Shown here in pieces: positions 15,518 to 25,243 of a DNA stretch of 57,637 nucleotides. Each line of letters starts with the position of its first letter. The stretch's first letter is position 1. The position numbers were made by a program, and so were the translations under genes. Origin of the DNA: a virus; the IMG/VR virus record IMGVR_UViG_3300017605_000995, positions 1 to 57,637 of that record; one strand, 5' to 3'. A model generated the notes under the pieces. That model saw nothing but the letters and a program-made list of their open reading frames with translations, had not been told where the DNA came from and made no database searches.

Positions 15518-18318
15518 AGAACCAACCTCTCCGGGCTCCCGAGCTGGCCTTTGGCTTTGCCGCGACGTGCCTGCTGGACTACTGGTTCCGTCGCCCCGAG
15601 GCGCCCCACGGTCCCGCCCTGGCCTGGGTGCAGATCGGGCTGCTCGTGCTGTCGATCGCGCTGAGCTATATCGCCGGCAAACTGCTGGCCGCGAAAGTCA
15701 AACCGAAGTTCGACGACCGCGTCACGACGATTGCCTCGCGAGGTGCCTACGTCCCGCGCCTGATCGGTCGCCGAAAAATCGGCTGCATCTTCGCCTGGGC
15801 GGGTGGCCGCTACACGAAGAAAGAGAAGGTGGATGGCGGCAAGGGTTCGTTGTTCGCCGGCCCGAAGGCCACCGTCTACGTTGAGCACGGCTGGCACATT
15901 CTGTGCATGGGCCCGGCCAGCAAGCTGCACAAGATCACGCAGAACGGTGAGGATCTCTTCACCGGCCCGATCACGTCCGACTCGCACCCGAGCGGCTCGA
16001 CGATCGATCTCGGACCCGAGGGCAGCTTCCGGATCTTCTGGGGCGAATTCGACCAGCCTATCAATACGTTCCTCGGGGACGCGGACCGCATTGGTATCTC
16101 CAGCCGGTGGCCCGGCTTCTGCTACGTTGAGTGGACGAACAAGCGGCTCGGCACGTCGGCCATCTGGCCGACCATCGAGTATGAGCTGGAGTGCGCGCCG
16201 CAGACGACGATCCTGACGAACACGCCGGCCTACATGCAGCCGACGCGGACCCTCGACGGGAATATCACCCCGGCGGTCTTCGACGTGGTGCCCGGAGCGG
16301 CGGATGTCGGCTACTTCGAGTTCGCCGGGAACATCACGTCGCAGTTCTTTCCGTCCCAGATTTTGCGCCTGACCAGCCACACCGGGATGGTCGATCAGGA
16401 CGTGACGCTTATCCGCACCGAGCTGCGGGTCGATCCTGTTTTCCTATTCACCTACGGCGGCCGGGATGTCTACCGCTACGACTACTACACCCAGTTCTAT
16501 CTGGACGTGGCCGTGGTCGGCAATACGAACGACGGACAGCTCCAGGGCTACACCGAGGCGCCGGACGACGGCTACAACCACGCCCACATCCTCGCCGAGT
16601 TGCTGTTCGCGGACGACGGCTATGGTATGAACCAGGACCAGGATCTCTACGATATGGACTCGCTGGAGGCCCTGGGAGAACTGTGCGTCACCGAAGGCGT
16701 GCGCGGCTCCGTGATCGGCCAGGACGGCACTACCTACCAGGAGTTGGTCGGCGGCATCCTGATCGACCTGGGCGTGTTCCTCACGGTGGACTACACGACG
16801 GGCCTGCTGACGTTCGTGCCGGTCCGCGAGCCGGTCGGAACTCTGCCGGTTGTCTCCTACGATCTTCAGACCGAACTGCCCGAAATCTCTGTCCAGCACG
16901 CGGACCTTCGGATCACGAACGTGGCCTACAGTTTCAAGGACCGCGTTCATCAATACGAAGACACGACGATCGGGGCGGACAATGACGGCGAATCGACGCA
17001 GACCGGCGTGCAGCGCACGGAGATCAACCAGATCATCTCTACCTGCAACCACCAGTCGGCGGGCGTCATGGCCGAGCGCCGGCAGCAGGAGGCCCTGGCC
17101 GGCGGCGCCCAGATCGTGTTCCCCGCGAACCGATCGACCCGGCAGCTCGTCCCCGGCTCCGCGATCTATGCGGATGGGATCGACGAGCGGCTGCGGCTGC
17201 TGACGGTCGAGGGTGACCCACTCTCGGGACAGGTGAAGCTCCAGGTCGTCACGGACTACTACGGGGCGCCGCTCACAGAATTCCAGCAGAATCCTGGGAT
17301 CCCGGAACCGACGGCCGACCCGACCGACCCGGACCCGCAAGTCGCCATCATCGAGGTGCCGGAGTATCTCCTCAACGGCCAGCAGGACATCACGCTGCTC
17401 ATCCCGCGCCTGCGCGACGACGAGAGTGTCCAGGGCACGGACCTCCACATCTCGCGCGACGACACGACGTTCACGATGATCGGCCGGGACCTATCGTTGA
17501 TGGCCGGCGGTATCCTCATCGACCCCATGACGGCCCTGGACTTCCAGGCCCCCGTCGGCAGCTACAACTTCACCGCCGTTGGACCGGACATCGACGACGT
17601 CCTCGACCTGTCGGCGGACCTGACGTCCTGGAGCAACGGCCGTCAGCTCGCCATCCTCGTCGACCCGGACTCGGCATCCTACGAAATCTGTCTCCTGAAG
17701 AAGGTGACGGCCGTCGGCGGCGGAGTCTACTCACTTGATGGGATCATCCGCGCCCGCTACGACACGCCGCAGCAAACCTTCGGCGCCGGGGCCTACGTCT
17801 TCATCCTCCAGAACGACGACGGTCTCATCATCCAGGACGTTCTCCTGGAGCCCCAGGTGGCCATCTTCGCTAAGTCCCAGCCGTTCGGCACTGGCGGTCA
17901 GCTCCCGCTCACCGAGGCCGGCAGCGTGGCCCTGGCGCTCTATGGGAAGGGCATCCGTCCGATCACTCCCGCCAACATCCGGATCGACGTCAACCTGACG
18001 ACCTGGACGGCCGGCGCGGACTTCGTGGTCCGGTGGGACTACTTCACGCCAAGGACGGTCGGCTCGGGCGCGGGCTTCCAGGGCGCGGGTTCGGCCTCCT
18101 CGGATGCTGCACCCGAGGGGGACTTCCTGGTCGAGATCCTGAACGCCAGCAACACCGTGATTCGCCAGTTCAACCAAGCGACGGCGACGTATACTTACAC
18201 CAACGCCCAGCGGGTCACCGACTTCGGTGCTGACCCGGCGTCCCTGAAGTTCCGCATCACCCAGCTCCGCGGAGGTTTCTCCTCGGACACCAACACCCAG
18301 ACCTTCACGAAAGTATGA
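15508..18318 (+). CDS. Host specificity/tip attachment protein, GTA gp15 / lambda J-like
   Basis: 936 aa. The N-terminus has two hydrophobic stretches (residues 13-28 and 42-60: VQIGLLVLSIALSYIAGKLL) and then the DDRVTTIASRGAYVPRLIGRRKIG segment common at the start of GTA gp15-like tips. The middle holds hub-like beta domains, and the C-terminal 250 residues look like fibronectin-type or fibre domains. It starts 10 bases before the peptidase gene stops. A TACACT box at 15469-15474 falls within that gene. This protein is the main candidate for receptor contact at the tail tip. Confidence 0.82.
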   Translation: MGMKNQPLRAPELAFGFAATCLLDYWFRRPEAPHGPALAWVQIGLLVLSIALSYIAGKLLAAKVKPKFDDRVTTIASRGAYVPRLIGRRKIGCIFAWAGGRYTKKEKVDGGKGSLFAGPKATVYVEHGWHILCMGPASKLHKITQNGEDLFTGPITSDSHPSGSTIDLGPEGSFRIFWGEFDQPINTFLGDADRIGISSRWPGFCYVEWTNKRLGTSAIWPTIEYELECAPQTTILTNTPAYMQPTRTLDGNITPAVFDVVPGAADVGYFEFAGNITSQFFPSQILRLTSHTGMVDQDVTLIRTELRVDPVFLFTYGGRDVYRYDYYTQFYLDVAVVGNTNDGQLQGYTEAPDDGYNHAHILAELLFADDGYGMNQDQDLYDMDSLEALGELCVTEGVRGSVIGQDGTTYQELVGGILIDLGVFLTVDYTTGLLTFVPVREPVGTLPVVSYDLQTELPEISVQHADLRITNVAYSFKDRVHQYEDTTIGADNDGESTQTGVQRTEINQIISTCNHQSAGVMAERRQQEALAGGAQIVFPANRSTRQLVPGSAIYADGIDERLRLLTVEGDPLSGQVKLQVVTDYYGAPLTEFQQNPGIPEPTADPTDPDPQVAIIEVPEYLLNGQQDITLLIPRLRDDESVQGTDLHISRDDTTFTMIGRDLSLMAGGILIDPMTALDFQAPVGSYNFTAVGPDIDDVLDLSADLTSWSNGRQLAILVDPDSASYEICLLKKVTAVGGGVYSLDGIIRARYDTPQQTFGAGAYVFILQNDDGLIIQDVLLEPQVAIFAKSQPFGTGGQLPLTEAGSVALALYGKGIRPITPANIRIDVNLTTWTAGADFVVRWDYFTPRTVGSGAGFQGAGSASSDAAPEGDFLVEILNASNTVIRQFNQATATYTYTNAQRVTDFGADPASLKFRITQLRGGFSSDTNTQTFTKV

Positions 18319-19439
18319 GCCGCCCCACCCGCACTGCACTCGTCAACGGCCAGCAAGCCTGGGATGCTACCGTCAACGACAATTTCAAGGTTCTCTTCAA
18401 TCGGCCGTTGCCCATCTGCATCCAGGAGGACGACGAGTCGACGACGCTGACCGAGGCGACGCTCCTCACGGAATACGCAGCGGCCAGCTACGCCGACTGC
18501 ATCGCGTGGGTGAACCATTCCGTCCGCGGGAAGACCCTCTACCGTTCGACCGGGACGGTGTGGCAAATCGTCCGCGGGACGCAGCCGCTCTATGAGCGTG
18601 CCATCTCCGCGCTCGCCACGGTCCAGGACTACGACGACGTCATCGTCTGCAACGGCACCACCTACACCGTCACACTGCCTGCTGCATCCGGGAATGCCGG
18701 CCGGGTCCTCTATATCAAGAGGAATTCGTCGGGCACCATCACGATCGACGGGAACGCCTCCGAGACGATCGACGGATCCCTGACCCTGTCGCTGTCGACC
18801 ACCCTGGCCTCCGCGGTCCTGGTTTGTGACGGCTCGAACTGGTTCACCTTCGGCGGGTCGAGCAGCAGCAGCCTCATCGTCATCGAGAGCATCTCAGGGG
18901 TGGCGTCGATCACGAACGGCACCGGCCTCGCGATCTGCTCTGGCACCACCTACACCGTCACGCTCCCGGCTGCGGCCACGGTCGGCGCGGGCTACCAGCT
19001 TTACGTCAAGCGGACGTCGAGCGGGAACATCACGATCGACGGGAACTCCACCGAGACGATCGACGGCTCCCTGACCTACGTCCTGCGCCAGACTCTCGAA
19101 GGGGTGAAGCTCGTCAGCGACGGCTCGAACTGGTCCGCCGTCGCGGCGATCAACGCCCGGCCCCCGGCCCTGACCCAGGAGAGTCTCTCCGGCGTCGGGA
19201 CGATCGGCGACTTCACCGACGTGGTGATCGCCAGCGGCACGACCTACACGCTGACCCTGCCGGCCGCTGCGACCTATGGCGCGGGCCGCATCATGAACAT
19301 CAAGCGCACGTCGAGCGGCAACATCACGATCGACGGGAACGCCTCCGAGACGATCGACGGGTCACTGACCTACGTCCTCACGGTCGCCTTGTCGAACTTG
19401 ACTCTCTACTGCGACGGCTCCAACTGGAACATCCTGTGA
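18315..19439 (+). CDS. Tail fibre/appendage protein with three ~95-residue repeats
   Basis: 374 aa, overlapping the tip gene by four bases. After a helical N-terminal anchor (ALVNGQQAWDATVNDNFKVL) come three repeats. Each contains GTTYTVTLPAA, then IKRTSSGNITIDGN, SETIDGSL and DGSNW, consistent with stacked beta-helix or beta-prism units in a trimeric fibre. The gene lies in the appendage cluster right after the tip protein. Receptor binding is inferred. Confidence 0.75.
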   Translation: MSRPTRTALVNGQQAWDATVNDNFKVLFNRPLPICIQEDDESTTLTEATLLTEYAAASYADCIAWVNHSVRGKTLYRSTGTVWQIVRGTQPLYERAISALATVQDYDDVIVCNGTTYTVTLPAASGNAGRVLYIKRNSSGTITIDGNASETIDGSLTLSLSTTLASAVLVCDGSNWFTFGGSSSSSLIVIESISGVASITNGTGLAICSGTTYTVTLPAAATVGAGYQLYVKRTSSGNITIDGNSTETIDGSLTYVLRQTLEGVKLVSDGSNWSAVAAINARPPALTQESLSGVGTIGDFTDVVIASGTTYTLTLPAAATYGAGRIMNIKRTSSGNITIDGNASETIDGSLTYVLTVALSNLTLYCDGSNWNIL

Positions 19440-20416
19440 CCTACATCCCACTCGCGGCATCTGGCTCGGACAAGCAAGTCCAATACAACGACGGCGGCGC
19501 AGTCCTCGGCTCCGAGGCCGCGCTGGCCTACGACAAGGCCACCAACCAGCTCACCCCCGGGGACAGCCAGCTCCTGTCGGAGCAGAGCACCAACCCTGCG
19601 ACCCCGGCCGCGAACAAGGTCACGCTGTTCGCGTCGGACAAGATGGCGTCGGCGATGCCGGCGTGGCTCAACGAGGACGGCACCCTGAACTTCGTGCAGA
19701 CCAGCTTCGCGAAGCGGCACATCTTCGAGTTCACACAATGGGCGCGTGCCGATGCGGCCTCCACGGTCAACGCGCAGTGGCGAGGCGGTGGGGTATTCGC
19801 GGGCGCAGGCGCCTCGACGTCGCAGCCGGCGCGAGCCACAACGAACGTCCATACCAAGATCCCGGGCGTCCACCGGGTCACGGGTGCCACCACCGATAGC
19901 GCCCAGGTGGCTTACTACGGCACCAACCTGTTCGCGTTGTGCGCCAGCGGAATGTTCTGTAGCATCCGCTTCGCGGTGAACGCGACGCCGACGAACCTGA
20001 AGATGTTCTTCGGGATGACGGCCGTCCAGCCCCCGGTCGGCACCGACGTCCCGAGCACCCTGCTGCGTGGCTTCGGGATTGGCTGCGACGCGGCTGCGAC
20101 GACGCTGCACATCTACAACAACGACTCCTCGGGTGGCGCGTCGGACGCGGATCTGGGCGCCAACTTCCCGTCGCGTGATACCACCACGGCCTACGACGTC
20201 TTCCTCTTCCTGCGGCCGGGCGGCACCGTCTTCGACTACTACGTCGTGAACCTGGGGACCGGCAACACGGCCTCGGGAAGCATCAGCAGCAACCTGCCAC
20301 CCACCACGGACTTCATGACCCCCATCGTATGGATGAGCAACGGGGCGTCGGCAGGCGGCGTGGCCGCGCAGATGGATGTGGCCAGGATCTACCTGGAGGT
20401 CTTCGACCCCTCGTGA
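19436..20416 (+). CDS. Tail fibre/receptor-binding candidate
   Basis: 326 aa, GTG start at 19436 overlapping the previous stop (GTGA). Residues 8-40 resemble the short collar found before fibre heads (SGSDKQVQYNDGGAVLGSEAALAYDKATNQL). The remaining 270 residues are beta-rich, aromatic and Gly/Thr/Asn-rich, as in jelly-roll receptor-binding heads. It ends with VARIYLEVFDPS. No specific family recognised; role inferred from neighbours. Confidence 0.65.
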   Translation: MTYIPLAASGSDKQVQYNDGGAVLGSEAALAYDKATNQLTPGDSQLLSEQSTNPATPAANKVTLFASDKMASAMPAWLNEDGTLNFVQTSFAKRHIFEFTQWARADAASTVNAQWRGGGVFAGAGASTSQPARATTNVHTKIPGVHRVTGATTDSAQVAYYGTNLFALCASGMFCSIRFAVNATPTNLKMFFGMTAVQPPVGTDVPSTLLRGFGIGCDAAATTLHIYNNDSSGGASDADLGANFPSRDTTTAYDVFLFLRPGGTVFDYYVVNLGTGNTASGSISSNLPPTTDFMTPIVWMSNGASAGGVAAQMDVARIYLEVFDPS

Positions 20417-20473
20417 TATACTGGTAGTGCTTGCAAGCAAGTTTTCTTCAACCCCTAGCTAGGACACCACAAC
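20417..20473 (+). promoter_or_regulatory. Promoter and leader of the distal appendage genes
   Basis: TATACT at 20417-20422 is a good -10 box. It overlaps the end of the preceding gene and is followed by the palindrome TGCTTGCAAGCA (20428-20439) and a leader with TAGGA before the ATG at 20474. The -35 is poor. The leader is about 45 bases, unlike the leaderless starts elsewhere. Confidence 0.45.
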
Positions 20474-21034
20474 ATGGCCATTGGCCCTTTCTCCCCTGAT
20501 TACAAGCTCCGCAGCCACATCGACACGGAGCTTCCCCCGGACATCGCTTCCTTGCAGTCCGACGTCTCCGACCTCCAGGATGAGGTCGAGACCGCAGTGA
20601 CCGGCCTGTTGGACCGGACGACTGCCGCCGAGGCGGATGTCATCGCCGCGCAGGCGGATGCCGACACGGCCCAGGCCGCGGTCGACGCCGTCGAGCTGAA
20701 CCAGAAGTTCGTCGCCGGTCCGCAGACGCTGAGCGAGTCTACCTTCCTCACGGCGCCGCTCCTGCGCAAGGTCATCACGGTGGCCGCGGGTCCGAATGCC
20801 AGCACGGTCAACACCGCGCACGGCATCACGACCCCGACGAAGATCGTGAGCTGCACGATCCAGCTCACCAACGGCACGAACCACCTCTGCTTCTCGCAGG
20901 GCGGCATGCTGTCGGACACGATCGCCCATTCGATCCAGGTCGCGATCGATGGCACGAACGTCGTCATGACGTCCGGCGCGGGTGGTGACTACAGCCTCTA
21001 CGCTGGCAGCATCATCCTCGTCTACGTCGACTGA
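20474..21034 (+). CDS. Virion appendage protein with N-terminal coiled coil
   Basis: 186 aa. Residues 20-75 form a predicted coiled coil (IASLQSDVSDLQDEVETAV; AADVIAAQADADTAQ-type heptads). A beta-rich C-terminal head follows, with GPNASTVNTAHGITTPTKI and a final IILVYVD. This layout suits a short trimeric fibre or a chaperone-like cap. It lies immediately upstream of the collagen-like gene, so the two may form one appendage. Not assigned to a family. Confidence 0.6.
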   Translation: MAIGPFSPDYKLRSHIDTELPPDIASLQSDVSDLQDEVETAVTGLLDRTTAAEADVIAAQADADTAQAAVDAVELNQKFVAGPQTLSESTFLTAPLLRKVITVAAGPNASTVNTAHGITTPTKIVSCTIQLTNGTNHLCFSQGGMLSDTIAHSIQVAIDGTNVVMTSGAGGDYSLYAGSIILVYVD

Positions 21035-21040
21035 TCGATC

Positions 21041-22300
21041 GTGCAGGACACCCATGCTATCCTGGCCGCCTTGTATAAGGCACTGGCAAATCCTCAGAAC
21101 AAGGATTTGCCAGTCCAGGAGACTCTCCGCCAACTGATCGAGAAGATCAAGGAGCTGGAAAAGCTCGGGTTCGGCGGGGGAGGAGGTGGGGCCGGGCGAC
21201 CGGGGGCAACCGGACCCCAGGGACCGCAGGGTGATCCCGGACCCACTGGCGCGACCGGAGCGACCGGCCCGCAGGGTGACCCAGGACCGCAGGGGCCGCA
21301 AGGCGATCCCGGAGCGACTGGCGCGACGGGGGCCACGGGTGCGACCGGAGCAACTGGCGCCACAGGGCCGCAGGGACCACAAGGCGACCCGGGAGCCACT
21401 GGTGCGACGGGAGCTACTGGTGCAACGGGCGCGACCGGACCCCAGGGTCCGCAAGGTGATCCGGGCCCGACGGGCGCCACAGGTGCAACGGGTGCGACGG
21501 GAGCCACTGGAGCGCCAGGGGCGCCGGGCGCCACGGGTGCGACGGGAGCCACCGGCCCGCAGGGCGATCCGGGAGCGACTGGGGCCACCGGACCGCAAGG
21601 CCCCCAGGGTGAACCCGGAGAACAAGGTCCGCAGGGCGAGATTGGTCCGACTGGAGCCACAGGCGCGACCGGCGCGACCGGGCCGCAAGGCCCCCAGGGG
21701 GAACCGGGAGAGACTGGGGAGCTAGGCCCCAGGGGCCAGACTGGAGCGACTGGTGCAACGGGTGCGACCGGGCCGGCCGGAGCGGATGGCGCGGACGGCC
21801 CACAAATCTTCATCGACTCGGCGGGTGGAGGAACTTCCGTCCCCGTCGCGGTCTCCCTCGAACACAGCGACACTCACACTGCTGCCGCGCCGGTTGATGA
21901 GACCTACGGCAACACCCGATGGGATCTCAACACCGACAATCCTGACCTGTATCTTCTTCAGGTGTTCGGGGTCCCCTATGTCGGTGCCTCGCTGTTCGAC
22001 AATGGCGTCGCGGGTGTCGTGCCTCCCGCACCCGCCGGCCAGCAGAATTATGTGCTGCCGGGCGGTGGGGTCTGGACGAAGGTCGTCGACCTAATCACCT
22101 CGGGGGAGGTCACGCTCGGGATGATCCAGACGATCAGTGCCAACAAGATCCTCGGCTCAGTGGCCGGAGGAGCCGTCTCACAACTCGACTGCACCGCTGC
22201 GGGACGTGCTATCCTTGATGATGCCGACGCGGCGGCGCAGCTCGCCACGCTCGGTGCCATGTCCCAGGCCCAAGTCCTCGCGAGGTGTTGCGGATGCTAG
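21041..22300 (+). CDS. Collagen-like appendage protein
   Basis: 419 aa, GTG start at 21041. Residues 1-44 are helical and probably trimerise ([16 protein letters not shown]). A Gly-run then leads into about 67 Gly-X-Y triplets (residues 52-253), mostly GATGAT and GPQGDP. The C-terminal 165 residues form a globular end with [20 protein letters not shown], a motif seen in phage fibre tips. Phage collagen repeats make rod-like shafts. The end of the gene overlaps the next start. Confidence 0.88.
   Translation: MQDTHAILAALYKALANPQNKDLPVQETLRQLIEKIKELEKLGFGGGGGGAGRPGATGPQGPQGDPGPTGATGATGPQGDPGPQGPQGDPGATGATGATGATGATGATGPQGPQGDPGATGATGATGATGATGPQGPQGDPGPTGATGATGATGATGAPGAPGATGATGATGPQGDPGATGATGPQGPQGEPGEQGPQGEIGPTGATGATGATGPQGPQGEPGETGELGPRGQTGATGATGATGPAGADGADGPQIFIDSAGGGTSVPVAVSLEHSDTHTAAAPVDETYGNTRWDLNTDNPDLYLLQVFGVPYVGASLFDNGVAGVVPPAPAGQQNYVLPGGGVWTKVVDLITSGEVTLGMIQTISANKILGSVAGGAVSQLDCTAAGRAILDDADAAAQLATLGAMSQAQVLARCCGC
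21194..21799 (+). repeat. Collagen triplet coding repeat (about 67 Gly-X-Y units)
   Basis: Nine-base quasi-repeats of GGN-GCN-ACN and GGN-CCN-CAG types. The third bases vary, which keeps the DNA copies from being identical and may limit slippage. Triplet number is a likely place for length variants. Confidence 0.9.
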
Positions 22301-23211
22301 CTCTCACTGCCACTACTGACAACATTCAGGTCGTGCTCGCCGGCAACGTCGCCACGAACCAGCTCCAGTGCTTCAGCGTCTGGCGCGACATCACCACGAC
22401 GGCCTACACTCCGGGCCGCACGGGGATCAATACCAACAACACGACCGACGTCAATGTGGTTGGGTCGCCGGGCAGTAGCACCCAGCGGGTGATCGACTTC
22501 ATCAGCGTCTACAACAACGACACGGCTGCCGCCACGGTGACGGTGAAGGCAGACCTGAACGGCACCGAATACATCCTCTACAAGACCACCCTCCAGACCG
22601 GCGAGACCCTGACGTGGTCGCCGGAACTTGGGTGGGCGATCTACAACTCCGCGGGGATCCTGAAGAGTTCCCCCACGACGTCGGCCAACTCCTCGGCCGT
22701 GATGACGCAGCCCGGCTTTGGCACGGCAGCCCTGACCGGCACCCGGACGATCACCACGACGAACACGATGGCGGTCTACATGGGCAAGGCACCGCGGGCC
22801 TTGACCAGCGTCCAGATGCGCCTGCGAGTGACGCAGGCGATCACGGCCACAATCACTTGGGCGGAGGTCGCGATCGGCAAAGGCGCGATCGTCGTCGGCG
22901 GCAACCCGACCATCACCCCGGTTGGCTTCCTCGACGTCTCCGCGTCGCACAACTCCCTCGGCCAGAAGACCCACACGATCAACGTCAGCTCCGGGCAGTC
23001 CATCAACGAGGGTGACGATCTCTGGGCCTTGATCGGCTGTGCTACATCCGGCACCGTCACCGCAGTGCGGGCCACGACGATGGCGGACGACATTCAGGTG
23101 GGCACCCAGGCAGCGGCCGTGGTGCGCCCAAGCACGACCATCGGAACCGGAACCGTTTACACTATCGACGGCGCGACCGTCCTGGCCCCCTGGGTGGCAC
23201 TCATCGTATGA
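22294..23211 (+). CDS. Virion-associated beta-rich protein
   Basis: 305 aa from ATG 22294, chosen over an in-frame GTG at 22285 because GAGG lies 9-12 bases upstream and the ATG overlaps the previous stop. The sequence is rich in Thr/Val/Ala strands. An N-terminal 110-residue domain ([38 protein letters not shown]) resembles the separate small protein of the next gene, and the C-terminal domain ends VAPWVALIV-like. Probably part of the tail appendage or capsid surface. No known family. Confidence 0.6.
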   Translation: MLALTATTDNIQVVLAGNVATNQLQCFSVWRDITTTAYTPGRTGINTNNTTDVNVVGSPGSSTQRVIDFISVYNNDTAAATVTVKADLNGTEYILYKTTLQTGETLTWSPELGWAIYNSAGILKSSPTTSANSSAVMTQPGFGTAALTGTRTITTTNTMAVYMGKAPRALTSVQMRLRVTQAITATITWAEVAIGKGAIVVGGNPTITPVGFLDVSASHNSLGQKTHTINVSSGQSINEGDDLWALIGCATSGTVTAVRATTMADDIQVGTQAAAVVRPSTTIGTGTVYTIDGATVLAPWVALIV

Positions 23212-23480
23212 TCCAATTCCTTTCGGTCTCCTCTGTCGTCGCCATCACCGTCGGGAATCCTCTCACGAGGACTACGACCGGCAACGAAAGTCTCGTCGCG
23301 AACTTCTACAACTCCGCTGTTGCGCAGCGGACTGTGACGGTCACGGCCGGCAGCAACATTTTCTCTGTGACCCTGGCGGCTGGTGCCTCGGGCAGCATCG
23401 CCCTCATCCGTGAGGGCAACCTCTCGATCGTCGCCGACAACTCAGGTGTCTTCGGCTGGATTGGGAAGCACGCGAACTAG
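23208..23480 (+). CDS. Small virion-like beta protein
   Basis: 90 aa, ATGA overlap with the previous gene. Its pattern (VANFYNSAVAQRTVTVTAGSN; then GSIALIREGNLSIVADNSG) parallels the N-terminal domain of the upstream 305-residue protein ([20 protein letters not shown]), suggesting a domain duplicate. Function unknown. Confidence 0.6.
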   Translation: MIQFLSVSSVVAITVGNPLTRTTTGNESLVANFYNSAVAQRTVTVTAGSNIFSVTLAAGASGSIALIREGNLSIVADNSGVFGWIGKHAN

Positions 23481-23487
23481 GTTAGTT

Positions 23488-23862
23488 ATGCAAAACAAAG
23501 CGTTTCGTTTTGGTCCTGTGGCTCTGAGCAACACGCTCACCACGAACATCCTCAACCCCAATGTCACCTCGGTGGCCGGCCCCGTCGGCTTCACGATGAC
23601 GCAGCCCTACATCATCCTGAAGCACATCAGGATCGTCAACAAGACGGGCGGGGCGGTGACGTTCTCGCTTTATCTGGGCGCGACCGGCGCGAATGCGGCG
23701 GGCACGGAAGTCATCGGCACTGCGATGAGTGTGGCAGCGAACAGCGCCTTCGACTGGTATGGTTCGCTGCGCATCGACGCGGCCGACTTCCTGGTCGGCG
23801 GAGCATCTGCGGCCACCTCTCTCACCATCCAAGGTGAGGGCGAGATCGGGGTCAGCGGCTAG
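23488..23862 (+). CDS. Small virion-like beta protein, last gene of the plus-strand tail block
   Basis: 124 aa from ATG 23488, just after the preceding stop. The segment ILKHIRIVNKTGGAVTFSLYLGATGANAAG resembles decorating or fibre-associated proteins of the preceding two genes (I-R-I-V-N strand followed by a Gly/Ala loop). It converges with the MuF-like gene on the other strand, overlapping it by four bases. Confidence 0.65.
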   Translation: MQNKAFRFGPVALSNTLTTNILNPNVTSVAGPVGFTMTQPYIILKHIRIVNKTGGAVTFSLYLGATGANAAGTEVIGTAMSVAANSAFDWYGSLRIDAADFLVGGASAATSLTIQGEGEIGVSG

Positions 23863-24656
23863 GGCTGGACCGACAGGCGGACCGGCACGTTGCGCGTCCG
23901 GCACCCGTGGTGGAACGGCGCAAGCCCGCCCCGAGCGATGGCTGCATCCACGTCCGCCTGGGTGGCCCGGTCCGGCCGATCGATGAAGGGCGCGGCGAGG
24001 CGCAGGGCCTCGACATCCCCCGAGAGTGTGGCTGCCTCGATCGCCGCAAGCTGACCCAGGGCGACCGCCATCGGCACGACCCGGCCGTCGACCAGCCGGC
24101 AGAACATCGTCGTGTTCTCATCGATCTTCGCCTGGAGCTGGATGAAGTTGTGGCCGTCGGCCGCAGCAGCCCGGATCGAGGCGGCGTTGAAGGTCTGATA
24201 GGCCCACCCATCGACTAGCGGTCTGAGGGCCTGCTCGGCATCCAAGGCCGCCTCCAGCTCGCGCCGGAGCGCCTCGGGTGACGCCAGGGAGCCGGGCGTC
24301 GAGAGGGCCGGCACGGCCTCGGCAGCGGTCTTGGTGACCAGATCCTGGAGCTGGAGCTGGAGCTGCCGGGCGGCTAGGTTCGCCTGAGCAGAGATGTCCG
24401 CCGGCAGTGGAAGCCCGTTCAGCTCGGAGGCGGCTGTCGCGAGGCTGCTGGCCGCGCGCTCCACGGTCTGGAGGGCCTCCGCGGACAGGGGCGGGAAGGG
24501 AGACCCGACCAGGGCGGCCAGCAGGGCCGCCACATAGGCGTCCCGCACGAGACTCAGCAGCAGGACGATGACCGCCTCGACCTCGGGGACATCCGCATCG
24601 GCCTTGCAGCAGGTGCAGGCAACCTGGAAGGCGCGGTCCCAGTCGAGGAGGGGCAT
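23859..24656 (-). CDS. MuF/SPP1 gp7-like minor head protein
   Basis: 265 aa. The C-terminal third matches the MuF domain: NAASIRAAAADGHNFIQLQA, then KIDENTTMFCRLVDGRVVP and finally APFHHGCRTRNVP (pattern W/I-x-T-x-D-x-x-T-x-x-C-x-x-L-D-G and P-x-H-x-x-C-R). MuF proteins are injected or placed inside the head, near the portal. The N-terminal half is helical with a hydrophobic stretch (AVIVLLLSLVRDAYVAALLAALVG). It lies 24 kb from the portal, whereas the two are usually neighbours. Confidence 0.75.
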   Translation of the reverse strand: MPLLDWDRAFQVACTCCKADADVPEVEAVIVLLLSLVRDAYVAALLAALVGSPFPPLSAEALQTVERAASSLATAASELNGLPLPADISAQANLAARQLQLQLQDLVTKTAAEAVPALSTPGSLASPEALRRELEAALDAEQALRPLVDGWAYQTFNAASIRAAAADGHNFIQLQAKIDENTTMFCRLVDGRVVPMAVALGQLAAIEAATLSGDVEALRLAAPFIDRPDRATQADVDAAIARGGLAPFHHGCRTRNVPVRLSVQP

Positions 24657-24660
24657 TGGA

Positions 24661-25164
24661 TCAGGCCGTGAGCTGGCCGCGCTTCGTGCCGAGCGCGAGA
24701 ACCTTCACGAGCACGAGGTTCGAGAGGTCATCGTTGAACTTCACTTCGAGCCGGGACGGCGTGTCACCGTTCAGGGTGATCCCATCCGGGAATCGCAGGA
24801 TGAACACCGCGAACTTGTTGGTGCCCGCTGCGGCCTGCGTCGAGTCGACGATCTGTTCCCCGCCCAGCCCGGCCAGATCACCGAGCCTCTTGATGGGGGC
24901 GCCCGCGTCGATGTTCAGCAGCGAGACATCGTCATCATCCAGAACCTGGATGCGGATACCGTTCGTCAGCGCCGCCGTGCCGAAGGTGTCGTATTTCAGG
25001 GCGGCATTGTCTTCGACGAGGACGATGATCCGATCGATCTTGTAGGTCTGCCCGGCCGCGGGGGAGACCTTGAGCTTGACTGCGACCGAGCTGGAGTCGG
25101 ACGCGCCGGTCACGGTGCCGGTGCCATCACCGACGGTGGAAGCGAACTGACGAAGGAGAGCCAT
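24661..25164 (-). CDS. Small beta-rich structural protein
   Basis: 167 aa. The start is taken at 25164 (MALLRQFASTVGDGTG), with CCAGGA five bases upstream, and not at an in-frame codon 33 bases earlier. It shows alternating strands with a TYKIDRIIVLVEDNAALKYD segment and a C-terminal LEVKFNDDLSNLVLVKVLALG. Such proteins with SSVAVKLKV-type starts occur among phage virion components. Four bases separate it from the MuF-like gene, so the two are probably co-expressed. Confidence 0.6.
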   Translation of the reverse strand: MALLRQFASTVGDGTGTVTGASDSSSVAVKLKVSPAAGQTYKIDRIIVLVEDNAALKYDTFGTAALTNGIRIQVLDDDDVSLLNIDAGAPIKRLGDLAGLGGEQIVDSTQAAAGTNKFAVFILRFPDGITLNGDTPSRLEVKFNDDLSNLVLVKVLALGTKRGQLTA

Positions 25165-25223
25165 GATATCCTGGAGAAAGAGAAGGTGACCGGCCACCGT
25201 GCGGGACTTGTGTGACCCGCATT

Positions 25224-25243
25224 CCCTAGCCGATCGGCTAGGG
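25224..25243. promoter_or_regulatory. Perfect 20-bp palindrome
   Basis: CCCTAGCCGATCGGCTAGGG is a perfect uninterrupted palindrome covering the stop codon of the RuvC-like gene (stop at 25238-25240). No T-run follows on either strand, so it is not a standard terminator. It could be a protein-binding or cleavage site. Confidence 0.7.
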
